DNA of 64,000 bases from the NCBI GenBank assembly GCA_944324645.1, contig CALUXB010000001.1, positions 186,001 to 250,000 of the forward strand, written 5' to 3'. The notes beneath the pieces were generated by a model. The model worked only from the letters and a program-made list of their open reading frames with translations. It was not told where the DNA came from and did no database searches. The DNA comes from an uncultured Elusimicrobiales bacterium (GTDB lineage Bacteria > Elusimicrobiota > Elusimicrobia > Elusimicrobiales > Elusimicrobiaceae). Position 1 is the stretch's first letter, and every line of letters begins with the position of its first letter. A program made the position numbers and the translations under genes. Below, piece after piece: positions 32,334 to 40,493 of the stretch.

Positions 32334-33020
32334 ATGCCGCAAAATCAAAAACCTTCCTACTTGGGCCACCGCCAACGCATACGGGAAAAGTTCGCCGCGG
32401 GCGGGCTGGATCATTTTTTGGATCACGAAACGCTGGAGCTGTTGCTGACTTATTGCATCGCCCGGCGTGACACTAAGCCTACGGCTTGGGCGCTGGTGCG
32501 GCGGTTTGGCAGTTTGTCTGCGGTGTTGGACGCGCCGGTAGAAGAGTTGTGCCGTATTGACGGCATAGGCGTGCAAAGCGCGCAATTTTTGAAACTCATC
32601 CGAGCGGTATTTAAAAAATATTCATTGGAAGAAGTGAAACAAAAAATTACGGTGCGCACGCCCGAGCAGGTGCTGGAGTATTGCAAGGCTTCTCTGGCAG
32701 GCAATGCAGATGAATGTTTAGAGTTGATTTTTCTGTCCGTGCGAAACACAATTATCGGCACGGAAATTGTATCACAGGGCAGTTTGGACCGTGTCAGCGT
32801 TTCTCCGCGCAAAATTGTGGAGCGGGCTTTGGCTGCTAAAGCGGCGGCGTTGATTTTGGTGCACAATCATCCGTCCGGCGATCCCACCCCTTCTATGGAA
32901 GATGTGGTATTAACCAAAGAAGTAGCCCGCGCCGCTGCTTTGTTGGGTATTACTGTGCACGACCATATTATTATTGGCAAAGGCGCGCATTACAGTTTAA
33001 AGGCCAATGGGAAAATATAA
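32334..33020 (+). CDS. radC: RadC/JAB-domain protein
   Basis: 228 residues, normal length. An N-terminal UPF0758 helix-hairpin-helix part (ELLLTYCIARRDTKP, RIDGIGVQSAQFLKLI) precedes a JAMM-like metal site: LILVHNHPSGDPTPSMEDV, with the H-x-H...D ligands. RadC was once linked to DNA repair but its role remains uncertain; the JAMM fold suggests hydrolase activity. Its stop codon touches the next start by one base (TAATG), so the desulfidase-like gene is coupled to it. Confidence 0.92.
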   Translation: MPQNQKPSYLGHRQRIREKFAAGGLDHFLDHETLELLLTYCIARRDTKPTAWALVRRFGSLSAVLDAPVEELCRIDGIGVQSAQFLKLIRAVFKKYSLEEVKQKITVRTPEQVLEYCKASLAGNADECLELIFLSVRNTIIGTEIVSQGSLDRVSVSPRKIVERALAAKAAALILVHNHPSGDPTPSMEDVVLTKEVARAAALLGITVHDHIIIGKGAHYSLKANGKI

Positions 33021-34309
33021 TGAACGTACTCAAAGAAGTGTTAAAAAACCAAGTATATCCGGCTATGGGCTGTACAGAGCCCGTATCCGTGGCACTGTGC
33101 GGAGCGTATGCGGCACAGCTTTTGGCCCAGCCTGTTACACAGGCAGTTTTTCGTTTGGATCCCGGCACGTATAAAAACGGCTGCGGGGTGCGTATTCCAA
33201 ATACAGACGGAGAGAAAGGCAATTTGCTGGCGGCGGCTTTGGGGCTTTTGATCGCCCGTCCGCAGCTGCAGATGGAAATTCTATCCGGCGCAGACGCAAC
33301 TCTTTTGGCGCAAGCCAAAGAGCTGGTGGCGCAGAAAAAAGTGCACTTGGAAGTAGCTCCGCAGCAACACGGCTTTTATATAGAAGCGGATGTGCGCGGT
33401 CAAAACGGTGCGCGCGTGCAATGCATTATTGCGGGCAGCCATACAGATGTGGTGTTTTTGGCTAAAGAAGGTCAAATTATCAAAGACCTGCGCCGGAAGG
33501 AAGAAAAATCTTCCGCTTCCAGCGCCGCTTTTAAAGAGGAACTTAAAAAAGCCAAACTGGCTGACTTGGTGGCTTGGGCCGAAGCGGCGGACGCGCAGGA
33601 TTTAGCCTATATTAAACAAGGCGTAGAAATGAACTTGAAAGCGGCGCAGTGGGGGCAGGCGCTGCATAAAGTGGGATTTTATATAAAGGAGCTGGTGCGC
33701 AAAAACTTGCTGCAGATGGATTTGCTCTCTTCCACTAAAATTTTGACCGCCTGCGCCGCAGACGCGCGTATGGACGGGCAGCCGGTGGCGGTGATGAGCA
33801 GCGGCGAGTCCGGCAACCAGGGAGTAGTGACCATTTTGGTCCCCTGGAAAGTGGGGCAGGAAATGCACGTGCCGGAAGAAACCATACTTAAAAGTATTGC
33901 CCTTTCCCATTTGTTAAACGGCTATGTCAAAGTATTTACCGGGGAGCTGGCCCCCATTTGCGGCTGTGCTATTGCCGCGGGAGTGGGGGCGGCGGCCGCG
34001 ATTGTGTATCAACAGCGCGGGGCCAATATAGCGGCTATGACGCTGGCTATCAATAACATCATCAGCGATATTGGCGGTATGCTTTGCGACGGGGCCAAAA
34101 GCGGCTGCGCGCTTAAAGTGGTCAGCTCTACAGACGCCGCCATCCGCGCCGCATTTATGGGGATACACGACTACGGCATTACCGAGGTGGAAGGCTTTGT
34201 GGGCAAAAGCGCCGAAGAAACCATACAAAACCTGGGCAGTATTTCTACTGTAGGTATGAGCGCGGTGGACCCGATGATTGTGGATATTATGGAAGAAAAA
34301 CTGAAATAG
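33020..34309 (+). CDS. L-cysteine desulfidase-like protein (UPF0597/YhaM family)
   Basis: 429 residues. The family cysteines that hold an oxygen-sensitive 4Fe-4S cluster are present: MGCTEPVSVALCGAYA at the N-terminus, ICGCAIAAGVGAAAAIV near residue 315 and GGMLCDGAKSGCALKV near residue 352. Members break L-cysteine to pyruvate, ammonia and sulfide, or act on serine; YhaM in E. coli is a cysteine desulfidase. A strictly anaerobic lifestyle fits such an enzyme. Coupled to radC by a TAATG junction; a terminator follows the gene. Confidence 0.88.
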   Translation: MNVLKEVLKNQVYPAMGCTEPVSVALCGAYAAQLLAQPVTQAVFRLDPGTYKNGCGVRIPNTDGEKGNLLAAALGLLIARPQLQMEILSGADATLLAQAKELVAQKKVHLEVAPQQHGFYIEADVRGQNGARVQCIIAGSHTDVVFLAKEGQIIKDLRRKEEKSSASSAAFKEELKKAKLADLVAWAEAADAQDLAYIKQGVEMNLKAAQWGQALHKVGFYIKELVRKNLLQMDLLSSTKILTACAADARMDGQPVAVMSSGESGNQGVVTILVPWKVGQEMHVPEETILKSIALSHLLNGYVKVFTGELAPICGCAIAAGVGAAAAIVYQQRGANIAAMTLAINNIISDIGGMLCDGAKSGCALKVVSSTDAAIRAAFMGIHDYGITEVEGFVGKSAEETIQNLGSISTVGMSAVDPMIVDIMEEKLK

Positions 34310-34325
34310 TTTTTCTTCGGCAATT

Positions 34326-34355
34326 AAATCCCCGCGGCAGAACGCGGGGATTTTT
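34326..34355 (+). terminator. Terminator after the desulfidase-like gene
   Basis: AAATCCCCGCG, short loop, CGCGGGGATTTTT. Confidence 0.85.
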
Positions 34356-34414
34356 GTGCTCAGAAAAAGAGTTTTTGTTTCTGACGAAAAAGAGGTTTTT
34401 TGAATTGAGCCGAC

Positions 34415-34445
34415 AAAAAACCCCGCTCCAAAGAGCGGGGTTTTT
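34415..34445. terminator. Terminator of the NupG-like gene
   Basis: AAAAAACCCCGCTC, loop, GAGCGGGGTTTTT, T-rich on both strands; it ends the minus-strand transporter gene and can act for both directions. Confidence 0.85.
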
Positions 34446-34458
34446 GTTGTAGAAAAAC

Positions 34459-35781
34459 TTAGTTGGCTTCCGGCACGTGTTTGTATTTAAATACAAAGGC
34501 AAACACCACCGCCACCACCAATGCGTATCCGGCAAAAATAAACCAAGAAGTGGACCAGCCCGAAGCAATCGCTTGGGACACGTCAGGCGGATATACCTGC
34601 CCCTGGGCCAGCATACCGTGCACGGAGGTATAGGCGTTGGTAGGTGCATTGACAAAGTGGTCAATAATTTTCTGCGCGCCCAACATACCAATGGTGGCGC
34701 CTACGCCGTTGGTCATCAGCATAAACAGGCCCTGCGCACTGGAGCGGATAGATACGTCGGTTTCTTTTTCCACAAACAAGGATCCGGACACGTTGAAGAA
34801 ATCAAACGCCACGCCGTACACAATCATAGACAGCACCAGCAGGGAAATGCCTACAAACGTAACCGGGTTGCCTACGCCAAACAGCCCAAAGCGCAGCACC
34901 CAGGCAAACATACTGATCAGCATTACTTTCTTAATACCGAAGCGTTTTAAGAAGAACGGAATGAGCAAAATACAGAACGTTTCAGAAAGCTGGGAGAGCG
35001 AAATCAGCGCGTTGGCATTGCTGGCGCCCCAGCTGCCGGCCATACCCGCCAAAGAGTTATAGCTGTGAATAAACGGGTTGGCATAGCCGTTGGTAATCTG
35101 CAGGCAGCTGCCCAAAAGCATAGAGAAAATGAAGAAAATGGCCATTTTCTTTTCTTTGAACAGTTTAAAAGCGTTTAAGCCAAGCGCCTCAGAGAAGGAT
35201 TTTTTGTTGCCGCCGGTGCAGACCGGGCAGTCGGGCAAGGTAAAGCTGTACAGACCCAGCACTACACCTAAAATACCGGAGAGATACCATTGGGCAAATG
35301 TGTTTTGAAATCCCGTAAAGTTGGACACCAGCATCGTGCAGATGAAGCCGATGGTGCCCCAAATGCGGATAGGGGGGAAAGCGCGCACCGGGTCCAAATT
35401 CACTTTATGCAAAGCGGTGTAAGCCACAGAATTGGACAAAGCGATTGTGGGCATATATAAGGCTACGCTAAGCAAATAGAAAGTATAAATGTAGCCGAAG
35501 CTCACGGGCGTTTGGGATCCAAAGTAGGCCGCGCCCATCATAAATACGCCAGCCAGCAAATGGCACAGGCCCAGCATTTTTTGGGCGGGCAGCCAGCGGT
35601 CGGCCAAAATGCCGATGACGGCAGGCATAAACAAAGACACAAAGCCCTGCGTGGCGTAGAACAAACCAATGTGCTGCGCCTGCCCCACGTTGGCTAAGAA
35701 AGCCCCCATGGAGGTTAGATAAGCTCCCCAAACGGCATACTGGAGGAAGTTCATAACAATTAAGCGGAATTTCATGTTCAT
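34459..35781 (-). CDS. NupG-like nucleoside:H+ symporter (MFS)
   Basis: 440 residues with about 12 membrane helices. The N-terminus (FRLIVMNFLQYAVWGAYLTSMGAFL) is typical of the NHS subfamily NupG/XapB, and the central parts LADRWLPAQKMLGLCHLL and VRAFPPIRIWGTIGFICTMLV match its loop signatures. It should import nucleosides with protons, feeding cytidine deaminase and other salvage enzymes. A middle loop carries DCPVCTGG, a CxxC that is unusual for the family. Two in-frame ATGs (M1, M3) are possible starts. Confidence 0.85.
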   Translation of the reverse strand: MNMKFRLIVMNFLQYAVWGAYLTSMGAFLANVGQAQHIGLFYATQGFVSLFMPAVIGILADRWLPAQKMLGLCHLLAGVFMMGAAYFGSQTPVSFGYIYTFYLLSVALYMPTIALSNSVAYTALHKVNLDPVRAFPPIRIWGTIGFICTMLVSNFTGFQNTFAQWYLSGILGVVLGLYSFTLPDCPVCTGGNKKSFSEALGLNAFKLFKEKKMAIFFIFSMLLGSCLQITNGYANPFIHSYNSLAGMAGSWGASNANALISLSQLSETFCILLIPFFLKRFGIKKVMLISMFAWVLRFGLFGVGNPVTFVGISLLVLSMIVYGVAFDFFNVSGSLFVEKETDVSIRSSAQGLFMLMTNGVGATIGMLGAQKIIDHFVNAPTNAYTSVHGMLAQGQVYPPDVSQAIASGWSTSWFIFAGYALVVAVVFAFVFKYKHVPEAN

Positions 35782-35943
35782 AAGCGTTTATGCAGTAACG
35801 GACGGCTTCTGTACGATTCTCCGTATATAAGTTGGTCTTGCTTTCGGTCGGCGGCAGTAGGGCCGCTTCCAAAACCTATTGTACAAAAAATATATAATAT
35901 GTGTACGTGATGCGCGGTCCAAGCGCCCGCGCGGGGAGGACAT

Positions 35944-36438
35944 ATGGCAGATTACAGTTTTGACGTAGTCAGCAAGGTGGATATGAACGTGATTGCCGAG
36001 GCGGTCAGCGCCGCCGGCAAAGAGATTGCCAACCGGTACGATTTTAAGGGAACCAATTCCAACATTGAACTTAATGACAAAGAAAACGAATTAAAGCTTA
36101 CTTCTTCCGATGAATATAAAGTGGGCGCGTTGCGCGATGTGCTTTTTACGCGCCTGGCCAAACGCGGCGTAGCGCTGAAAAATTTGACGCAGGGCAAGGT
36201 GGAAGCCGCCCTGGGCGGCAACGCCAAACAAAGCATTAAAATACAGCAGGGTATCCCATCCGATAAAGCCAGAGAAATCTCCCGTTGTATCAAAGACGCC
36301 AAACTGAAAGTGGCGGCCTCTATCCAGGGCGACCAGCTGCGCGTGTCTTCTAAGTCTAAAGACGAACTGCAGGCCACCCAGGCGCTTTTGCGGGAAAAAG
36401 ACTTTGGGTTGGATTTGCAATTTACTAATTACAGATAG
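35944..36438 (+). CDS. yajQ: YajQ-family nucleotide-binding protein (UPF0234)
   Basis: 164 residues, full-length. Hallmarks are YSFDVVSKVDMNVIAEA at the N-terminus, IANRYDFKGTNSNIEL, and the C-terminal KDFGLDLQFTNYR. The protein has two RRM-like folds; homologues bind cyclic di-GMP and influence transcription. The ribosome site GGGGAGGA is strong. The TPR protein gene follows 8 bases later, likely one operon. A TATAAT at about 35893 could be its promoter. Confidence 0.93.
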   Translation: MADYSFDVVSKVDMNVIAEAVSAAGKEIANRYDFKGTNSNIELNDKENELKLTSSDEYKVGALRDVLFTRLAKRGVALKNLTQGKVEAALGGNAKQSIKIQQGIPSDKAREISRCIKDAKLKVAASIQGDQLRVSSKSKDELQATQALLREKDFGLDLQFTNYR

Positions 36439-36446
36439 GAGTAGCT

Positions 36447-37694
36447 ATGAAAAAACTGCTTGTTGCCTTTGTGTTTGCGTTTGTCTGCGTGCCGGCATTT
36501 GCCGCGCAGGACGCTACACTTAATTTTTATCAACGCCAAGCCCTAATGAAAGGGGAAAACACCCGCGCAGACCGCGCTTTTGCCGCTGCGCTGGCGGAGC
36601 AAACGGGTTTGTGGATGAAGCAAAACCCACAAAGCCCCGAACTGAAAACCGCCCTGCTGATGCAGGCAGACTATTATCTGCGCGCCGGAGAGGACGCGCA
36701 AGGGCTGGTGGCCTTGTACCAGGTGCGCTTTTATTTCCCGTCGGCGCAGGACCTGACGCTATTGTCTTCTAACGTAGAGCAGGCTATGGAGAAAATCAAA
36801 CGCTCCCAAAAAGGCCAAGCCTTAAAGGTGCTGGCTGTAAATACCGACGGTATGAACCGCCAACAGCAGCAGGCAGCTTTGCTGGAGGCGTTGGTCAAAG
36901 CCAATTTGCCGGGCACTTATCAGCCGGTCAATGAATTGTTTAATTCCTTTTTTACTGCGTATCCAAAATATGCGGCGCTGGATAAAATGATACTGTTGCA
37001 AGGGGACTGGCACCGCCAGAACGAGAACTATTTGGCGGCGGTGGCGGCGTATAAATACGTCAATGAAATGTTCCCCAATACTGCTTATAAAGCCGCCAGC
37101 CTGCGTATGACCGCAGACGTCTATTCCGGCGATTTGGAAGATTACGATACCGCTACGGCCATTTATAATCAGGTACTCAAACAATACCCGGATTCCAACG
37201 AAATTGGCGTGGTCTATAAACACTTGGCTGTAATGGAAGAGAACCGCAAAGACTATGCCGCGGCGGCCGCTTATTATGAAAAAGCAATTCAAGATTTGGG
37301 CTCCCGCCCCGCCGCTTATGAGGCCTGGCGCGGTAAAGCCGACGTGCAGGTAAAGAACAAAGACTACCAGGGCGCTTATGAAACGCTGCTTAAAGCGGCG
37401 CAGCTGTTTGCTTCTGATGAAAATAAAGCGGTGGAAGCACTGACTGAAGCGGCGGAAATTGCCCAGCGCCGTCTGAAAAACCCAGCCCTGCGCGCCGCAG
37501 CTTTAGAAAAAATTATGCTCTCTTATTCCAAAACGCAGACCGCGCCGCAGGTGCTCTATAACTTGGGGGAAACCTACGAAAAGCTGGGCCGCACCGCCCC
37601 GGCGATAGAAACGTATAAACGGCTGATTATCAATTATCCTACGGATAAATATGCCTCCCGCGCACAGAGCCGTTTGTCCCGCTTAGAGAAATAA
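36447..37694 (+). CDS. Periplasmic TPR-repeat protein
   Basis: 415 residues. Signal peptide MKKLLVAFVFAFVCVPAFA with an AFA|A cleavage site. The rest is helical with several tetratricopeptide units, for example YLAAVAAYKYVNEMFPNTAYKA, DTATAIYNQVLKQYPDSNEIG, YAAAAAYYEKAI, and the last TAPAIETYKRLIINYPTDKYASRAQSRLSRL. Such proteins scaffold complexes in the periplasm or outer membrane; no specific partner is visible. It follows yajQ with a good ribosome site (ATAGGAG) and is closed by a terminator. Confidence 0.82.
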   Translation: MKKLLVAFVFAFVCVPAFAAQDATLNFYQRQALMKGENTRADRAFAAALAEQTGLWMKQNPQSPELKTALLMQADYYLRAGEDAQGLVALYQVRFYFPSAQDLTLLSSNVEQAMEKIKRSQKGQALKVLAVNTDGMNRQQQQAALLEALVKANLPGTYQPVNELFNSFFTAYPKYAALDKMILLQGDWHRQNENYLAAVAAYKYVNEMFPNTAYKAASLRMTADVYSGDLEDYDTATAIYNQVLKQYPDSNEIGVVYKHLAVMEENRKDYAAAAAYYEKAIQDLGSRPAAYEAWRGKADVQVKNKDYQGAYETLLKAAQLFASDENKAVEALTEAAEIAQRRLKNPALRAAALEKIMLSYSKTQTAPQVLYNLGETYEKLGRTAPAIETYKRLIINYPTDKYASRAQSRLSRLEK

Positions 37695-37710
37695 ACTGAG
37701 TTTGTTTGAC

Positions 37711-37743
37711 AAAAACCGCGCTTAATTAAAGCGCGGTTTTTTT
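37711..37743 (+). terminator. Terminator after the TPR gene
   Basis: AAAAACCGCGCTT, loop AATTA, AAGCGCGGTTTTTTT. Confidence 0.9.
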
Positions 37744-38150
37744 GTGCCCCGATTTGGGACGAAAAAAGCCTTAAACAGTGCCACATTGTCATTTGCATAT
37801 GTTTTTTGTGTTTCAATTTGAGGGAGCAATACCTTATCCTAAGGCGCCGGGTCGTAAGCACTCTAGTTTTTGTGCCCCGCTTGGGGGGAAAAATAGCGGC
37901 TGCGGACTCATTGGCCCCCGGCTCTGGCACGGCTTTTGGGCCCCGGGGCAAATGGCCTGGGTACCTGCAGAGCAGATAGTTGGGGGTGTTCTGAGCAAGA
38001 GACGCACGGTTTTGAGGCAAAAAATGCGCACAACGAAACGCACCGGACAGGGACTTTATCCACACGCCCTTGGCTTTAGGCAAAAAATGCGCGCAACGAA
38101 ACGCCGGGTATTTTAGACGGAAGCAGACACGCTGTGTGCAGGCGGCAGTC
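37744..38150. other. Long intergenic region with direct repeats
   Basis: About 400 bases, GC-rich and gene-free. Two repeat pairs are visible: TTTGTGCCCCG-TT-GGG--GAAAA at 37741-37766 and about 37869-37893, and a near-perfect pair at 38015-38104 (annotated). It resembles the gap at 3269-3715 in composition and in the GGCAAA-AATGC word. Confidence 0.55.
38015..38104 (+). repeat. 27-nt direct repeat, two copies
   Basis: Copies at 38015-38041 and 38078-38104, starting AGGCAAAAAATGCGC and ending CAACGAAACGC, differ at one base. Period is 63 bases. No palindrome and no further units, so it is not a CRISPR array. Confidence 0.7.
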
Positions 38151-38151
38151 T

Positions 38152-38180
38152 TTGGGGATTAGCGGCGGTTTTGGTAAAAT
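38152..38180 (+). promoter_or_regulatory. Promoter of the DedA gene, probably leaderless
   Basis: TTGGGG (38152-38157), 17-nt spacer, TAAAAT (38175-38180), and the ATG exactly 6 nt later. Confidence 0.55.
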
Positions 38181-38186
38181 ATACTT

Positions 38187-38843
38187 ATGGAACTTTTAGC
38201 GCAAGTATGGGACGTTTTCCTGCATTTAGACGTACATTTAAACGCTTGGGCAGGCACCTTGGGCCCGTGGTTGTATGTGGTGCTGTTTGCCGTGGTGTTT
38301 TGTGAGACGGGCCTGGTGGTGACCCCTTTTCTGCCTGGGGATTCGCTGCTCTTTGCTGCGGGGGCGTTGGCCTCGCGTGCGGGCAGCCCGATTGATTTAT
38401 GGGTTTTAATTCCAGTTATTTTTGTTTCTGCTGTGCTGGGAGACAGCGCCAACTACGAAATAGGCAAATGGCTGGGCCCCAAAGTGTTTAACCGCAAAGA
38501 CAGCTGGCTTTTAAACCAAGACCATTTGCATAAGGCCCACGCTTTTTATGAAAAGTACGGCGGCAAGACGATTATTTTGGCGCGTTTTATCCCCATTATT
38601 CGCACTTTTGCCCCATTTGTGGCGGGCATTGGTAAAATGACCTACTGGCACTTTATTTCTTACAATATCATCGGAGCCGCTTTGTGGGTGGTGCTGTTCT
38701 GCCTTGGCGGTTATTGGTTTGCGGATTTGCCGCTGGTGCAAAATCATTTCCATTATGTCATTGTGGCTATTATTGTGATATCGGTGCTGCCGGCGGTGTA
38801 TGAAGTGTGGGCCGAACGCAGAAAAAGCCGAAAGAAATTGTGA
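38187..38843 (+). CDS. DedA-family membrane protein
   Basis: 218 residues with ~5 membrane segments. DedA/VTT motifs: ETGLVVTPFLPGDSLLFAAG near residue 45, a central GDSANYEIGKWLG, and LARFIPIIRTFAPFVAGIGKM near residue 135 with the conserved F-x-R-x-x-P-x-x-R pattern. DedA proteins flip undecaprenyl phosphate or phosphatidylethanolamine in the cytoplasmic membrane and support envelope growth. It ends just before the AT-rich restriction-modification island. Confidence 0.93.
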   Translation: MELLAQVWDVFLHLDVHLNAWAGTLGPWLYVVLFAVVFCETGLVVTPFLPGDSLLFAAGALASRAGSPIDLWVLIPVIFVSAVLGDSANYEIGKWLGPKVFNRKDSWLLNQDHLHKAHAFYEKYGGKTIILARFIPIIRTFAPFVAGIGKMTYWHFISYNIIGAALWVVLFCLGGYWFADLPLVQNHFHYVIVAIIVISVLPAVYEVWAERRKSRKKL

Positions 38844-39010
38844 AACTAGAATGTAAGTTTTGAAGAAATATCATTGTATAGCAAGAACAAAACAAACAGA
38901 TGTTGCCTTATATTAGTGCGTGCCTAGTACGCAGATGTTACGCAATATCTGCTTGAAATAGGAAGATATCTACTAGAGTTCATTCTTTCAGATAAAGGCC
39001 AAAATTAAGT

Positions 39011-39778
39011 ATGAAGAATATAATTAACACAATTTTTAATGAGGATGTTCTAAAAGGAATATATAAAATTCCAGATCGTAGTTTGGATTTGATAATTGCT
39101 GACCCCCCGTATTGTTTAGGAAAAGATTATGGAAATAATTCCGATAAGATGAGCCCAAATGAGTATTTGAAATGGTCTTATCTCTGGATAGATGCTGTTA
39201 TCCCAAAAATGAAGGAGACTGGGAATTTTTATATATTTCTCACTTGGAAATATAGCCCAGAGATTTTTTCATATATTAAGCAAAAGCTAATTATGATTAA
39301 TGAAATTATTTGGGATAGGAAAGTGCCAAGTATGGGGGGAAGTACTAGATCTTTTACTTCAGTACATGATACAATAGGTTTTTTTGCTAAGACTAAAAAA
39401 TATTTTTTTGATTTAGATGCAGTTAGGATCCCTTATGATCAAGAAACTAAAAAAGCACGGACACGTTCTATTTTTGTTGGTAAAAAGTGGCTTGAGATAG
39501 GATATAATCCTAAGGATTTGTGGTCTATAGCTAGAATTCACGCTCAAGCACCAGAGCGAGAAAAACATCCCACGCAAAAACCTCTGGAATTGATAGATAG
39601 AATGGTCTTATCAAGCTCGCCCGAGGGGGGGCTGGTTTTTGATCCATTTATGGGTAGCGGAACAACAGCGATTTCTTGCATTAATAATAATAGAAAATTC
39701 GTTGGATTTGAGTTAAATCCAAATTATTGTAAGCTGATTCAAAATAGAATCTCAAAAATAAAAAAAGCTAATTTGTAA
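39011..39778 (+). CDS. Beta-class DNA methyltransferase (likely N6-adenine)
   Basis: 255 residues. The catalytic motif IV IIADPPYCLG is near residue 32 and the AdoMet-binding motif I VFDPFMGSGTTA near residue 213, so the order is IV then I: the beta class. DPPY favours N6-adenine, although N4-cytosine cannot be excluded. The segment EKHPTQKPLELIDRMV just before motif I is typical of type II partners. The gene is clearly more AT-rich than its neighbours and uses A/T-ending codons, a sign of horizontal transfer. It converges on the endonuclease gene, overlapping it by 11 bases. No good ribosome site (AAGG ~12 nt away). Confidence 0.9.
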   Translation: MKNIINTIFNEDVLKGIYKIPDRSLDLIIADPPYCLGKDYGNNSDKMSPNEYLKWSYLWIDAVIPKMKETGNFYIFLTWKYSPEIFSYIKQKLIMINEIIWDRKVPSMGGSTRSFTSVHDTIGFFAKTKKYFFDLDAVRIPYDQETKKARTRSIFVGKKWLEIGYNPKDLWSIARIHAQAPEREKHPTQKPLELIDRMVLSSSPEGGLVFDPFMGSGTTAISCINNNRKFVGFELNPNYCKLIQNRISKIKKANL

Positions 39779-40394
39779 GACTTTTTTCAGCCCGCAAAAT
39801 AATAGTTTTTGAATTTTTTTCTAATAAATTCAAAAATTCAGTTCTTGTACGATACTGCGGCAAATGCTTATAAAAGGCTTGAATTTTGTCATTCCTAGGA
39901 TTAACATAGATCGGCAGAAACTGTGGGGAAAAAACTTCCAGGTATTCTTTATCAAAAGAGATATTGACATTTTTGAAATGAATTCCAAAACAAGCATAGT
40001 ATAGTCTGTAATCATTGTTGAGATTATATTCTGTATATAACTTTTCAACAGCAGCAATGTCATTCTTTGTTTCTTTGCCTTGAGCGTTATGTGCTTTGAT
40101 GTTTACATAATACTTTTTACCATTTGAATCCGTAATTATACAATCATGTAATGAAGTATCGGGTACATCAAAATTTACATCTGCAATTGCGAGTTTATGA
40201 GCATAAACTTTGCTTTGTTGATTAATTACTTGTTCTACAAGCCACGAAATAGATCTAGTATGGGGTTTTAATCCGTAAGGTAATAATGTTTCATTTAAAA
40301 TGGAGAAATGCGGTAAAATATCAATCAACTTTTTATAAAAGTCTCTAATAAAAGAAATTTCAGCTATTATGTTAGATATTTCTGGATTCATCAT
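39768..40394 (-). CDS. Probable type II restriction endonuclease
   Basis: 208 residues, AT-rich like its partner. A PD-(D/E)xK-type core is suggested by TSLHDCIITDSNGKKYYVNI followed by KAHN: the Asp of HDC, then a strand ending V-N-I-K, where Asn replaces the usual acidic residue. Downstream features are KNDIAAVEKLYTEY, a helix common after the core, and LPIYVNPRNDKIQAFYKH. The convergent methyltransferase makes restriction the best explanation. The recognition site cannot be read from sequence. Ribosome site AAGGAGA lies ahead of the start. Confidence 0.72.
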   Translation of the reverse strand: MMNPEISNIIAEISFIRDFYKKLIDILPHFSILNETLLPYGLKPHTRSISWLVEQVINQQSKVYAHKLAIADVNFDVPDTSLHDCIITDSNGKKYYVNIKAHNAQGKETKNDIAAVEKLYTEYNLNNDYRLYYACFGIHFKNVNISFDKEYLEVFSPQFLPIYVNPRNDKIQAFYKHLPQYRTRTEFLNLLEKNSKTIILRAEKSLTN

Positions 40395-40493
40395 ATATTC
40401 TCCTTGAATAGGAAGTGATAGATTTTCGTCACTCTTTTTATCTAGAAAAATAATTTCAATTCTTTAACAGCATATCTATTTCTTATTGTATAT

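Noticed and set aside
38015..38104. CRISPR-like array
   Set aside because: Only two units, no further spacers, no palindromic repeat and no cas genes nearby.
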